Positions 40,377 through 49,398 of a stretch of 64,000 bases of DNA are shown in pieces. The translations under genes and the position numbers were made by a program. The DNA is from an uncultured Alistipes sp. (GTDB taxonomy: Bacteria > Bacteroidota > Bacteroidia > Bacteroidales > Rikenellaceae): NCBI GenBank assembly GCA_910576555.1, contig CAJTIY010000006.1, positions 81,724-145,723 of the forward strand, read 5' to 3'. Below the pieces are notes generated by a model. The model ran no database searches. It was not told the origin of the DNA and was given only the letters and a program-made list of their open reading frames with translations. How positions within the stretch are numbered: the first letter of the stretch is position 1; the number at the start of each line of letters is the position of its first letter.

Positions 40377-41417
40377 ATGAAAGCATTGCTCTTATCTACG
40401 CTGTGCGTCGGTGCATTGGTCGCCGACCGGTCCGTGGAGGCCTGTACGCGCGCCGTCTACACGGGACCCGATGGCATGACGGCGACCGGCCGCACGATGG
40501 ACTGGCGCGAGGATCCGCTCACCAACCTCTATCTCTTTCCGCGCGGCATGGAGCGTCGCGGCGCGAAGACGGACGACACGATCTTCTGGACCTCGAAGTA
40601 CGGGTCGCTGGCCGTCGCCGGGTACGACATCGGCATCTGCGACGGCATGAACGAGAAGGGCCTCGTCGCCAACCTGCTCTTCCTGCCCGAGTCGGTCTAC
40701 GACCGTCCCGGCGATACGCGGCCCGTGATGGGGTTGAGCATCTGGACGCAGTATGTGCTGGACAACTTCGCCACGGTCGAAGAGGCGGTCGCCGAGCTCG
40801 CGAAGGAGCGGTTCCGCATCGACTCGCCCGATCTGCCCAACGGCGTGCAGTCGCGGCTCCACATGGCCATCTCGGATCCGTCGGGCGACAGCGCCATCTT
40901 CGAATACGTCGACGGGCGCCTCAGGATCCACCGCGGTCGCCGGTACAAGGTGCTGACCAACTCGCCGACCTACGACCGGCAGCTGGCCATCGACGACTAC
41001 TGGCGCTCGATCGGCGGCCTTACGATGCTGCCCGGCACCAACCGCTCTTCCGACCGCTTCGTGCGGGCCTCGTTCTACATCGACGCCGTGGAGCAGAGCT
41101 CCGATGCGGCGATCGCCGTGCCGACCGTGCTGTCGGTCATGCGCAACGTCTCGGTGCCCTACGGCATCTCGACGCCGGGCAGCCCCCATATCGCCTCGAC
41201 GCGCTGGCGTTCGGTCGCCGATCAGAAGAACCGGGTCTACTATTTCGAACCGACCCTTTCGCTGGCGCCGTTCTACGTCGACCTCGCCCGCATCGACTTC
41301 TCGGCGGGTACGCCCGAGCGGGTGCTGCTGCTGACCGACGGGACGCACTACGAAGGCGATGCCACGGCGCAGTTCCGGCCCGTGGCGCAGCCGTTCGAGT
41401 TCCTGTTCGGCGTGTAG
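40377..41417 (+). CDS. Secreted Ntn hydrolase of the choloylglycine hydrolase / penicillin V acylase family
   Basis: This family cleaves linear amide bonds in substrates such as conjugated bile acids, penicillin V or N-acyl amides. The 346-residue product has an export signal (MKALLLSTLCVGALVADRSVEA) that ends exactly before Cys23; signal cleavage would expose this Cys as the N-terminal nucleophile. ACTRAVY, GRTMDW and the later YKVLTNSPTYDRQL (Asn and Tyr of the oxyanion and active site) match the family. Bile salt hydrolase is a plausible role for a gut commensal, but substrate is not decidable by sequence reading. Its promoter is not clear. Confidence 0.88.
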   Translation: MKALLLSTLCVGALVADRSVEACTRAVYTGPDGMTATGRTMDWREDPLTNLYLFPRGMERRGAKTDDTIFWTSKYGSLAVAGYDIGICDGMNEKGLVANLLFLPESVYDRPGDTRPVMGLSIWTQYVLDNFATVEEAVAELAKERFRIDSPDLPNGVQSRLHMAISDPSGDSAIFEYVDGRLRIHRGRRYKVLTNSPTYDRQLAIDDYWRSIGGLTMLPGTNRSSDRFVRASFYIDAVEQSSDAAIAVPTVLSVMRNVSVPYGISTPGSPHIASTRWRSVADQKNRVYYFEPTLSLAPFYVDLARIDFSAGTPERVLLLTDGTHYEGDATAQFRPVAQPFEFLFGV

Positions 41418-41442
41418 GCGTAGCTGCGCGAAAAAAAAGAAA

Positions 41443-41492
41443 CAGCAGGGAATCGTCACGATTGCCTGCTGCTCCCGGAGGTGTCACCCTCC
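41443..41492 (+). other. Two adjacent hairpins between the Ntn hydrolase and GH110 genes
   Basis: Hairpin 1 (41443-41471) pairs CAGCAGG with CCTGCTG and AATCG with CGATT. Hairpin 2 (41477-41492) pairs GGAGG with CCTCC. Neither has a T tract on the plus strand; an A run lies before hairpin 1. It may be a leader element or a 3' end stabiliser. Confidence 0.55.
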
Positions 41493-41706
41493 TAAAACTA
41501 CTAACCCAAACTTAAATAAATGAAGAAACCTCAACTGCGAAGCAGATTCGCAGTCGATGGAGCAAATCGCAAAGCGCGTGCCGGAATCGATGCGCACGTG
41601 CGGAGAGTGTCCGTGTGCGGGATGCTTGCGCCCGTTCGGACATGCGGCGCGGCGCCATGCGGGAAAGCCGGCGCTGCGGCGCTGCGGTTTTTTCCGGAAA
41701 TTTCCG

Positions 41707-41714
41707 TATCTTCG
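41707..41714 (+). promoter_or_regulatory. Probable -7 box of the GH110 gene
   Basis: TATCTTCG, one mismatch to TAnnTTTG, 21 nt before the ATG at 41736. No TTTG is found at -33. Confidence 0.5.
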
Positions 41715-41735
41715 GTTCGGAAAACAACATCTGTC

Positions 41736-43520
41736 ATGAAAGCGATTTACGTTCTGGCAGGGCTCGTGTCGCTCTGCTTCGCCGGCCGGCTCGCCGCGCA
41801 GCCGCGCTGTTACGACATCACCGATTACGGCGTGCGGCCCGACAGCCGTGAAAATGCCGCGCCGGCCGTCGCCCGCGCCGTGGCTGAGATCGCCGCGCGG
41901 TGCACGGGCGAGGAGGAGGTCGTGCTCCGCTTCCCGAAGGGGCGCTACGATTTCTACGAAGAGGGCGCCGCCGAGCGGACCTATTATATCTCGAACCACG
42001 ATCAGACGCAACCCAAGCGCGTGGGCATCGCGCTCGAGGGGGTGCGGCGCCTGACGCTCGACGGTTGCGGCTCGGAGTTCGTCTTCCACGGGCGGATGCT
42101 GCCCGTGGCGCTCACGGGTGCGGCGCACTGCCGCCTGCGCGACTTCGGCATCGACTTCGCGACGCCCCACATCGCGCAGGTCCGCATCGTGGCGAACGAT
42201 CCCGAGCGGGGGATCCTCTTCGAACCGGCCGCCGAGGTGCGGTGGCGCATCACGCCCGACTCGCTCTTCGAATATGCGGGCGAGGGGTGGACGCTGCGCC
42301 CCGAGACGGGCATCGCCTTCGAATCGGGAACGGGTCGCATCGTCTACAACACCGCCGACCTCGCGATTCCGCTGCACGGCGTCTGCGAAACCGAGCCGGG
42401 GCGGATCCTTGCGCCCGCGTGGCGCGATGCGCGCCTCGTGCCGGGCACGGAGGTGGCGATGCGCGGCTACGGACGTCCGGCGCCCGGTATTTTTCTGGAC
42501 GACGCCGCCGCCACGACGATCGAAGGGGTTACGGTGCACTATGCCGAGGGGATGGGGCTGCTCGCCCAGAACTGCACGGACATCGAACTCGACGGATTCG
42601 GCGTGCACCTGCGCGGCGCCGACGATCCGCGCTGCTTCACCACGCAGGCCGATGCGACCCACTTCTCGGGGTGCCGGGGGCGGATCGTCTCGCGCAACGG
42701 TCTCTACGAGGCGATGATGGACGATGCGATCAACGTCCACGGAACCTACCTCAAGGTCGTGGAGCGGCTCGACGACCGCACGCTGGTCGGTCGCTACATG
42801 CACGGACAGTCGTGGGGCTTCGCGTGGGGCGCCCGCGGCGAGGAGGTGCAGGTCGTGCGTGCGGCGACGATGGACCGGGTCGGCGAGCCCGTGCGGATCG
42901 GGTCGATCGAACCCCGGGGTACCGCGACGACGGAAGGAGCCCGCGAGTTCGTCGTGCGCTTCGACCGCCCGCTGCCTGCGGAGGTCGTGCCCGAAGAGGG
43001 GTACGGGTTGGAGAATCTGACGCGCACGCCCGAGGTGCTCTTCGCGGGCAATACGGTGCGCAACAACCGGGCGCGCGGAGCGCTGTTCAGCACGCCGCGG
43101 CGCGTCGTCGTCGAGGAGAACCTCTTCGACCATGTTTCGGGCGCCGCGATCCTCCTGTGCGGCGACTGCAACGGCTGGTACGAGACGGGTGCCTGCCGCG
43201 AGGTCGTCATCCGCCGCAACCGCTTCGTCGATGCGCTGACGAGCCTCTTCCAGTTCACCCACGCCGTGATATCGATCTGTCCCGAGATTCCCGACCTCGC
43301 GGGACAACGCGCTTACTTCCACGGCGGCTCGGAGGGCGGCATCGTCGTCGAGGAGAACGTGTTCGACACCTTCGACGCGCCGATCCTCTACGCCAAGTCG
43401 GTCGACGGACTCCTTTTCCGCCGCAATACGATTCGCACGAACGATGACTATCCGCCCTTCCACTGGAACCGCAGCCGCTTCCTGCTGGAGCGGACTGCGA
43501 ACGTGCGTATCGAGGAGTGA
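41736..43520 (+). CDS. GH110 alpha-1,3-galactosidase
   Basis: GH110 enzymes remove terminal alpha-1,3-galactose from blood group B and linear B (alpha-Gal) glycans. The 594-residue product has a signal peptide (about 1-21) and a right-handed beta-helix body with repeats such as PEVLFAGNTVRNNRARGALF and VVIRRNRFVDALTSLFQ. The catalytic region MMDDAINVHGTYLKVV (about 328-343), with paired Asp, is characteristic of GH110. The ATG at 41736 gives the signal peptide; a start at 41520 in the same frame would not. It is a stand-alone secreted enzyme with no SusCD pair nearby. Mucin or host glycan foraging is a fair inference. Confidence 0.9.
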   Translation: MKAIYVLAGLVSLCFAGRLAAQPRCYDITDYGVRPDSRENAAPAVARAVAEIAARCTGEEEVVLRFPKGRYDFYEEGAAERTYYISNHDQTQPKRVGIALEGVRRLTLDGCGSEFVFHGRMLPVALTGAAHCRLRDFGIDFATPHIAQVRIVANDPERGILFEPAAEVRWRITPDSLFEYAGEGWTLRPETGIAFESGTGRIVYNTADLAIPLHGVCETEPGRILAPAWRDARLVPGTEVAMRGYGRPAPGIFLDDAAATTIEGVTVHYAEGMGLLAQNCTDIELDGFGVHLRGADDPRCFTTQADATHFSGCRGRIVSRNGLYEAMMDDAINVHGTYLKVVERLDDRTLVGRYMHGQSWGFAWGARGEEVQVVRAATMDRVGEPVRIGSIEPRGTATTEGAREFVVRFDRPLPAEVVPEEGYGLENLTRTPEVLFAGNTVRNNRARGALFSTPRRVVVEENLFDHVSGAAILLCGDCNGWYETGACREVVIRRNRFVDALTSLFQFTHAVISICPEIPDLAGQRAYFHGGSEGGIVVEENVFDTFDAPILYAKSVDGLLFRRNTIRTNDDYPPFHWNRSRFLLERTANVRIEE

Positions 43521-43578
43521 GCCCGCGCCTACGGGCCGGGACGGCGCGAGGCCTCCGGACGGCGCGGCGCATGAACGG

Positions 43579-43614
43579 AACGCCCCCGCAGAACTCGTTT
43601 CTGCGGGGGCGTTT
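43579..43614. terminator. Bidirectional terminator between GH110 and purB
   Basis: AACGCCCCCGCAGAA pairs perfectly with TTCTGCGGGGGCGTT around a short loop, between convergent genes. Confidence 0.88.
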
Positions 43615-43643
43615 CATCGGTCGGGGCGGAGCGCCGCCGCCGA

Positions 43644-44990
43644 TCAGCGGAAGACGCCCGTGTAGGTCGCGGGCGAGAGCGCGCGCAGCTCCTCCTTCAC
43701 CCCTTCGGCGACGTCGAGCGTCTCGATGAAGGCGGCGATCGATTCGCGGGTGATGTGGGTGTTGGTGCGCGTGAGGGCCTTCAGCGCCTCGTAGGGCTTC
43801 GGGAAACCCTCGCGCCGCAGGATGGTCTGGATGCCTTCGGCCACCACGGCCCAGTTCTGCTCCAGATCGCGGTCGAGCGCTTCGCGGTTGAGGATCACCT
43901 TGTCGAGTCCCTTCAGCAGCGAACGCAGGGCGATGAGCGAGTGGGCCACGGGCACGCCGACGTTGCGCAGCACGGTCGAGTCGGTGAGGTCGCGCTGCAG
44001 GCGCGAGACGGGGAGCTTCTGCGCGAGGTGCTCGTAGAGGGCGCTCGCGATGCCCAAGTTGCCTTCGGCGTTCTCGAAGTCGATGGGGTTGACCTTGTGG
44101 GGCATGGCGCTCGAACCCACCTCGCCGGCCTTGATCCGCTGCTTGAAGTACTCCTGCGAGATGTACATCCACATGTCGCGCGCGAGGTCGATGAGGATCG
44201 TGTCGATGCGCTTCAGCGCGTCGAAGATCGCCGCGAGGTTGTCGTAATGCTCGATCTGCGTGGTGTACTGCGAACGGCAGAGCCCCAGCGTGCCGTCGAC
44301 GAAGCGGTTGGCGAAGGCCACCCAGTCGCGGTCGGGGTAGGCCGCATGGTGGGCGTTGAAGTTGCCCGTGGCGCCGCCGAACTTGGCCGGAACGGGAATT
44401 GCAAGGAGCATCGCGAGCTGCTTTTCGAGGCGCTCGACATAGACCCGGAACTCCTTGCCGAGCGTCGTGGGCGAGGCGGGCTGCCCGTGCGTGCGGGCCA
44501 GCATCGGCACGTCGCGCCACTGCTCGGCCATCGCGGCGAGCTTGGCGACGAGCTCCTCCAGCGCGGGGCGGTAGACCTCGGCGAGGCCCTCCTTGAGCGA
44601 GAGCGGAATCGCCGTGTTGTTGATGTCCTGCGAGGTGAGGCCGAAGTGGACGAACTCCTTGAACTCGGCGAGCCCCAGCGCGTCCATCTTCTCCTTGAGG
44701 ATGTACTCGATGGCCTTCACGTCGTGGTTCGTCGTGACCTCGATCTCCTTCACGCGAGCGGCGTCGGCCGGCGAGAAGTCGGTGTAGAGCGTGCGCAGGG
44801 CCTCCAGTGCGGCGCGGTCGACGCCCGAGAGCTGGGGCAGCGGCAGCTCGCACAGAGCGATGAAGTATTCGACCTCGACGCGGATGCGGTAGCGGATGAG
44901 CGCCTGTTCGGAGAAGTAGTCGGCGAGGCGTTCGGTCGCCTTGCGGTAGCGTCCGTCGACGGGCGAGATGGCGGTGAGTGTGTTGAGCAT
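43644..44990 (-). CDS. purB: Adenylosuccinate lyase
   Basis: PurB splits SAICAR and adenylosuccinate, releasing fumarate, in purine synthesis. The 448-residue product has the E. coli-like layout: NTLTAISPVDGRY at the N-terminus, VEYFIALCE, TSQDINNTAIPL, ARTHGQPASPTT with the catalytic His, and the superfamily signature SSAMPHKVNPIDFENAEGN. It is single-gene, divergent from the DUF4834-mlaEF operon, with a TAATTTTG box 52 nt upstream. Confidence 0.97.
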   Translation of the reverse strand: MLNTLTAISPVDGRYRKATERLADYFSEQALIRYRIRVEVEYFIALCELPLPQLSGVDRAALEALRTLYTDFSPADAARVKEIEVTTNHDVKAIEYILKEKMDALGLAEFKEFVHFGLTSQDINNTAIPLSLKEGLAEVYRPALEELVAKLAAMAEQWRDVPMLARTHGQPASPTTLGKEFRVYVERLEKQLAMLLAIPVPAKFGGATGNFNAHHAAYPDRDWVAFANRFVDGTLGLCRSQYTTQIEHYDNLAAIFDALKRIDTILIDLARDMWMYISQEYFKQRIKAGEVGSSAMPHKVNPIDFENAEGNLGIASALYEHLAQKLPVSRLQRDLTDSTVLRNVGVPVAHSLIALRSLLKGLDKVILNREALDRDLEQNWAVVAEGIQTILRREGFPKPYEALKALTRTNTHITRESIAAFIETLDVAEGVKEELRALSPATYTGVFR

Positions 44991-45042
44991 GACGGTATGG
45001 ATTTTTGTCGTTTCGGTTCGTACTGGGGTCGAAAAGGATGGC

Positions 45043-45050
45043 CAAAATTA
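45043..45050 (-). promoter_or_regulatory. -7 box of purB
   Basis: TAATTTTG on the minus strand, 52 nt before the start. No clear -33 TTTG. Confidence 0.6.
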
Positions 45051-45082
45051 CGACATTTAATTGAAATACGCATATTTTTCCC

Positions 45083-45090
45083 TACCTTTG
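45083..45090 (+). promoter_or_regulatory. -7 box of DUF4834-mlaE-mlaF
   Basis: TACCTTTG, 30 nt before the first ATG. A weak ATTG sits at the -33 distance. Confidence 0.65.
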
Positions 45091-45120
45091 TGGGGTTGTG
45101 TAACGAACCGGAATGCGACG

Positions 45121-45525
45121 ATGGGAATTTTGACGGACATAGCGGACGCGCTCGCCGGCTTCGTGCGGCGCAATCCGCTGACGGTGCTGGCGATCCTTCT
45201 GCTGGCGCTGGGAGCGCCCGCGCTGCTGAAGGGCATCGCTTTTTTCATACTTTATGCGATCATGGGCTTCGTACTGCTGGTCATCGGACTGATGATTTAC
45301 TTCCGCTGGCGCATCCGCCGCGTGCAGCGGCAGATGGAGGAGCGCTTCGGCGAAGGGGGCTTCGACCCCCGCGGTTTCGGCGGCGCTCCGTTCGGCGGCG
45401 CCCGTCCCCGCGGCGAGACGCGCCGCGAGGGCGACGTGGAGGTGCGCCGCACGGCGGAGGCCCCCGAGAAACGGGTTTCGAACGACGTGGGCGATTACGT
45501 CGAGTTCGAGGAGACGAAACATTGA
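45121..45525 (+). CDS. DUF4834 small membrane protein
   Basis: This 134-residue protein has an amphipathic N-terminus, a hydrophobic pair of segments (about 18-58, TVLAILLLALGAP and AFFILYAIMGFVLLVIGLMI) and a polar Gly/Arg-rich tail with GFDPRGFGGAPFGG. It fits DUF4834, a Bacteroidota family of unknown function. It lies 7 nt before mlaE and shares its promoter, so a link to lipid transport is possible. The start at 45121 lies 30 nt after the -7 box. Confidence 0.83.
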   Translation: MGILTDIADALAGFVRRNPLTVLAILLLALGAPALLKGIAFFILYAIMGFVLLVIGLMIYFRWRIRRVQRQMEERFGEGGFDPRGFGGAPFGGARPRGETRREGDVEVRRTAEAPEKRVSNDVGDYVEFEETKH

Positions 45526-45532
45526 GCGATTT

Positions 45533-46276
45533 ATGTGGCAGGTATTCGGAGCGATCGGTCGTTATTTCATCCTGATGGGCAAGGTCTTTTCCCGTCCGGA
45601 GAAGGGGGCGATCTACCGCCGGCGCATCCTCTACGAAATGGAGGCGCTGGGCATCGATTCGATCGGCCTGACGGCCATCATCTCGATCTTCATCGGCGCG
45701 GTGATCACGCTGCAGATGTCGATCAACCTCGATTCGCCCTTCATTCCGCGCTCGCTCATCGGCTACGCCACGCGCGAGACGATGATCCTCGAGTTCTCGT
45801 CGGCGGTCGTGGCGCTGATTCTCGCCGGCAAGGTCGGGTCGAGCATCGCCTCCGAGATCGGCACCATGCGCATCACCGAGCAGATCGACGCGCTGGAGAT
45901 CATGGGCGTCAATTCGGCCTCCTACCTGATTCTTCCGAAGATCGTCGCCGCGATGCTCTTCTTCCCCTTCCTGACGATCCTCTCGATCCTCATCGGCGTG
46001 GCCGGAGGGTGGGTGATCGCCTACCTGACGGGCATCATGATTCCGGCCGACTACGTCGACGGACTGATGCTCGACTTCCGGCCCTATTCGATCACCTACA
46101 CGCTCATCAAGACCGTCTTCTTCGCCTACATCATCGCCTCGGTTTCGGCCTTCTACGGCTACAACGCCCGCGGCAACTCGCTCGAGGTGGGCGCCGCGTC
46201 GACGCGCGCCGTGGTGACCTGCTGCGTGGTGATCCTGCTCTTCGACCTCATTCTCACCCAAATCCTGCTCATATGA
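45533..46276 (+). CDS. mlaE: MlaE family lipid-transport ABC permease
   Basis: MlaE is the inner-membrane permease of the Mla system that moves phospholipids between the membranes. The 247-residue product has the family's long amphipathic N-terminus, then membrane helices and the conserved segments IGAVITLQMSINL, LILAGKVGSSIASEIGTMR and EQIDALEIMGVNS. Its stop codon overlaps the start of mlaF (ATGA). The MCE-domain subunit MlaD is not adjacent. Confidence 0.95.
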   Translation: MWQVFGAIGRYFILMGKVFSRPEKGAIYRRRILYEMEALGIDSIGLTAIISIFIGAVITLQMSINLDSPFIPRSLIGYATRETMILEFSSAVVALILAGKVGSSIASEIGTMRITEQIDALEIMGVNSASYLILPKIVAAMLFFPFLTILSILIGVAGGWVIAYLTGIMIPADYVDGLMLDFRPYSITYTLIKTVFFAYIIASVSAFYGYNARGNSLEVGAASTRAVVTCCVVILLFDLILTQILLI

Positions 46277-47028
46277 TCCGGGCCGAACATATCGTCAAGT
46301 CGTTCGACGGCCGGGTGGTGCTCGACGACGTTTCGGTCGCCTTCGAAACCGGCAAGACGAACCTGATCATCGGCCGCAGCGGCTCGGGCAAGACCGTGCT
46401 GCTCAAGACGCTCGTGGGGCTGCACGAACCCGATGCGGGCGACGTGTGGTACGACGACGTCAACTTCACGGGGCTGGGGTTCCGCGAACGCAAGGCCGTG
46501 CGCAAGGATATCGGCATGATCTTTCAGGGCGGGGCGCTGCTCGACTCCTCCACGGTCGAGGAGAACGTCCGTCTGCCGCTCGACCTCTTCACCCGGCAGT
46601 CGGCGGCCGAGAAGCGCGAGCGCGTCGACTTCTGCCTGCAGCGCGTGCGGCTCGAGAACGCCAACCGCCTCTACCCGGCCGAGCTGTCGGGCGGCATGAT
46701 CAAACGCGTGGCCATCGCGCGGGCCATCGTCATGAATCCGCGCTACCTGTTCTGTGACGAACCCAACTCGGGCCTCGATCCGCAGACGTCGATCGTCATC
46801 GACAACCTCATCCACGAGATCACCGAGGAGTACGGCATCACGACGATCGTCAACACGCACGACATGAACTCCGTGATGGAGATCGGCCAGAAGATCGTCT
46901 ATATCCACGAGGGCCGCAAGTGGTGGGAGGGCACGAAGGAGGACATTCTGCATGCCGACAACCCCGAGCTCAACGCCTTCGTCTTCGCCTCGGCGATGGC
47001 CAAGCGGGCGAAGGCCGCGGTGCGGTAA
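46273..47028 (+). CDS. mlaF: MlaF family lipid-transport ABC ATPase
   Basis: This is the ATPase that powers the MlaE permease. The 251-residue product shows Walker A GRSGSGKT (about 34-41), the ABC signature LSGGMIKRV (about 139-147), Walker B RYLFCDEPNSGLDP and the switch His in NTHDMNS. The first four bases overlap the mlaE stop, indicating translational coupling. GC-rich inverted sequence follows the stop (47033-47057) without a T run. Confidence 0.96.
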   Translation: MIRAEHIVKSFDGRVVLDDVSVAFETGKTNLIIGRSGSGKTVLLKTLVGLHEPDAGDVWYDDVNFTGLGFRERKAVRKDIGMIFQGGALLDSSTVEENVRLPLDLFTRQSAAEKRERVDFCLQRVRLENANRLYPAELSGGMIKRVAIARAIVMNPRYLFCDEPNSGLDPQTSIVIDNLIHEITEEYGITTIVNTHDMNSVMEIGQKIVYIHEGRKWWEGTKEDILHADNPELNAFVFASAMAKRAKAAVR

Positions 47029-47310
47029 GAGGGGCCCGCGGAGCGCTGTCGCGGGCCGGGGGCGTCGGACGGGCGGCACGGTTTCGCGGCTGGAGGAGCG
47101 GCCGACCGCGGCTGCGGTCCGATCCGGCTGCGCGGAGGGATCGGAGCGGACGACCGCCGCAGGCGGGGTGCCGCGCTGCGCGAAAGGCGTCGCGACCCGC
47201 GAGTGGTTCCGGACGGCGGAATGCGGCGGAAACGACGCTGCGAGGGGTTCTGCGCGGCATTCGCGCAAGGACCGGCGGAGCGGGGTTAACGAAAAAATTT
47301 AAAAAATTTA
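47029..47310. other. Gene-free interval before gapA
   Basis: About 280 nt of GC-rich sequence after mlaF holds a GC-rich inverted repeat right after the mlaF stop but no reading frame that resembles a protein. It turns AT-rich at 47290 where the gapA promoter begins. Confidence 0.6.
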
Positions 47311-47342
47311 TTTGCGTAATATACTTAAAGTATATACCTTTG
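47311..47342 (+). promoter_or_regulatory. gapA promoter with a 17-bp palindrome in the spacer
   Basis: TTTG (47311-47314), a 20-nt spacer and TACCTTTG (47335-47342) are a perfect consensus. The spacer contains ATATACTT-A-AAGTATAT (47319-47335), a perfect inverted repeat reaching the first base of the -7 box, which could be an operator. Confidence 0.85.
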
Positions 47343-47393
47343 CACTGTAAAAAAGCGAATGCGAGTCTTAACTAACAAATAAATCACAAGATT

Positions 47394-48410
47394 ATGGCAA
47401 CTATCAAAATCGGTATCAACGGTTTCGGCCGTATCGGCCGTCTGGTGTTCCGTGCCGCTTGCACGAACGACAACATCGAGGTTGTAGGTATCAACGACCT
47501 CGTTCCGGTGGACTACATGGCTTACATGCTCAAGTACGACACGATGCACGGTCGCTTCAACGGTACGGTCGATTTCGACGCCGAGAAGAGCCAGCTGATC
47601 GTTAACGGCAAGGCCATCCGCGTGACCGCCGAGAAGGATCCCGCCAACCTGAAGTGGAACGAGGTGGGTGCCGAGTACGTAGTCGAGTCGACGGGTCTGT
47701 TCCTGACGAAGGAGAAGGCTCAGGCGCACATCGCTGCCGGTGCCAAGTACGTCGTGATGTCGGCTCCCTCGAAGGACGACACCCCGATGTTCGTCTGCGG
47801 CGTGAACACGAACACCTACGCCGGCCAGACGATCGTTTCGAACGCTTCGTGCACCACGAACTGCCTCGCCCCGATCGCTAAGGTCCTCAACGACAAGTTC
47901 GGCATCACCGACGGTCTGATGACCACGGTACACTCGACCACCGCGACGCAGAAGACCGTAGACGGTCCCTCGATGAAGGACTGGCGCGGCGGCCGTGCCG
48001 CTTCGGGCAACATCATCCCCTCGTCGACGGGTGCCGCCAAGGCCGTAGGCAAGGTGATCCCCGAGCTGAACGGCAAGCTGACGGGTATGTCGATGCGCGT
48101 TCCGACCCTCGACGTATCGGTCGTCGACCTGACGGTCAACCTCGCCAAGCCGGCCAAGTACGACGAGATCTGCGCTGCCATGAAGGAGGCTTCGGAGGGC
48201 GAACTGAAGGGCATTCTGGGTTACACCGAGGAGGCTGTCGTTTCGTCGGACTTCTTGGGCGACGCCCGCACGTCGATCTTCGACAAGGCTGCCGGTATCG
48301 CACTGACCGACACCTTCGTAAAGGTCGTTTCGTGGTACGACAACGAGTGGGGCTACTCGAACAAGGTCCTCATGCTCATCGAGACGATGGCCGCTTACAA
48401 CAACAAGTAG
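47394..48410 (+). CDS. gapA: Glyceraldehyde-3-phosphate dehydrogenase
   Basis: This glycolytic enzyme oxidises glyceraldehyde 3-phosphate to 1,3-bisphosphoglycerate with NAD. The 338-residue product begins IKIGINGFGRIGRLVFRAA and contains the active site SNASCTTNCLAPI with the catalytic Cys, followed by TVHSTTATQKTVDGPS and GRAASGNIIPSSTGAAKAVG. Compared with neighbours it uses a narrower set of codons (GGT, GCT, TCG), as expected of a highly expressed gene. It is monocistronic between a perfect promoter and a strong terminator. Confidence 0.98.
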   Translation: MATIKIGINGFGRIGRLVFRAACTNDNIEVVGINDLVPVDYMAYMLKYDTMHGRFNGTVDFDAEKSQLIVNGKAIRVTAEKDPANLKWNEVGAEYVVESTGLFLTKEKAQAHIAAGAKYVVMSAPSKDDTPMFVCGVNTNTYAGQTIVSNASCTTNCLAPIAKVLNDKFGITDGLMTTVHSTTATQKTVDGPSMKDWRGGRAASGNIIPSSTGAAKAVGKVIPELNGKLTGMSMRVPTLDVSVVDLTVNLAKPAKYDEICAAMKEASEGELKGILGYTEEAVVSSDFLGDARTSIFDKAAGIALTDTFVKVVSWYDNEWGYSNKVLMLIETMAAYNNK

Positions 48411-48433
48411 TCGTCGGTCATCCGATAACACGG

Positions 48434-48463
48434 GAGGGAATCTTCGGATTCCCTCTTTTTTTT
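48434..48463 (+). terminator. Terminator after gapA
   Basis: GAGGGAATC pairs with GATTCCCTC around TTCG, followed by eight T. Confidence 0.95.
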
Positions 48464-49036
48464 GTGCCTTCGGATCCGGGACCGGGACGCCGCGGGCTTC
48501 GCGGGCCCCTTTCGGTTGCGGGTCCGGGGGATTCGGGGGTGGAGCCGGTGCTGCCGGAGCCGGGGATGTTCCGGTGGCGCGAGGCCCGGGTGCCGGTTTG
48601 GGTGATGCGGAGCCGTAAGGTCTCGGGGTTGCATATTTGGGGGTATCGGTCCCGGAACTGCTGGGCTCGGGGAGGGGCCGGATGGCGCGAGGTACAGGGC
48701 GGGCCGTGCGATCGGAGGGGGCGGCGCAGTCGCGTTCGTGCGCGGATGATGTAGCGCTTCGTCGATGGCAAACGGTCTTCGGTGCGGAAGCGACTTCGGG
48801 AGCCGGGATGAGGCCTTATTCTGCCGGGGTGCGTCTGGAGGTTGCGGCGGAGTGTTACCGAATAGGTCCCCGGGCAGGCGGCAGGGTCGGAGGCACACTC
48901 CGGTCGGGCGGTAGCCGGGGACTTCGGATTTTACTGTGTCCGCGTCGGGCGGTGGCCGGGAGCTGCGAATATGCGCTGGGGCGGAGGCCGGGCGAAAGCT
49001 GCGGTTGTTCGGACGGAGCCCGGGACTTGCGACCGG

Positions 49037-49141
49037 GTTGTTGCGGCGGGGAGATTATGGTGCAAAAAACACCGCGAACGGCAGCCTATCGGTAGCGCTC
49101 GAAGTTGTTGCGGCGGGGAGACTATGGCGCATAAAAACACC
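49037..49141. repeat. Direct repeat of about 38 bp, offset 67 bp
   Basis: GTTGTTGCGGCGGGGAGA is followed by nearly the same sequence through AACACC at 49037 and again at 49104, with only a few differences. Confidence 0.8.
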
Positions 49142-49164
49142 CCTGCGGTGTGCTGCAGGGGTGT
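49133..49164 (-). terminator. Minus-strand terminator in the gene-poor stretch
   Basis: ACACCCCTGC pairs with GCAGGGGTGT around an 8-nt loop, and five A on the plus strand give the T tract on the minus strand. It could end the transcript of the two minus genes at 49.6-50.5 kb or an unannotated RNA. Confidence 0.75.
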
Positions 49165-49398
49165 GCGTACGATGGTTGCGATGCGGACCGTGCGCCACCG
49201 GGCGCGCGTCTGAAAACGGCAGGGCGTTCGTCGCGATACCGGAACGCCCGCGGGGCTTCGCGGTGGCTCGGGATCTCCGGACCAGTAAAAAAGCTCCCGG
49301 TTTGTCTTCGGCGGCAGGGATTTCGACACGGGTTCCGTTCCGGTGTAGACAGGGATTTTACGAGCCGTTCGGTGCCGTTCTCGGGGTCGAGGCGTCGG

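Noticed and set aside
41443..41471. Plus-strand terminator of the Ntn hydrolase gene
   Set aside because: The hairpin lacks a T tract downstream; the homopolymer lies on the wrong side for plus-strand termination.
48637..49095. A 152-codon open frame after gapA
   Set aside because: It has no family likeness, a composition bias matching random GC-rich DNA, and no promoter.
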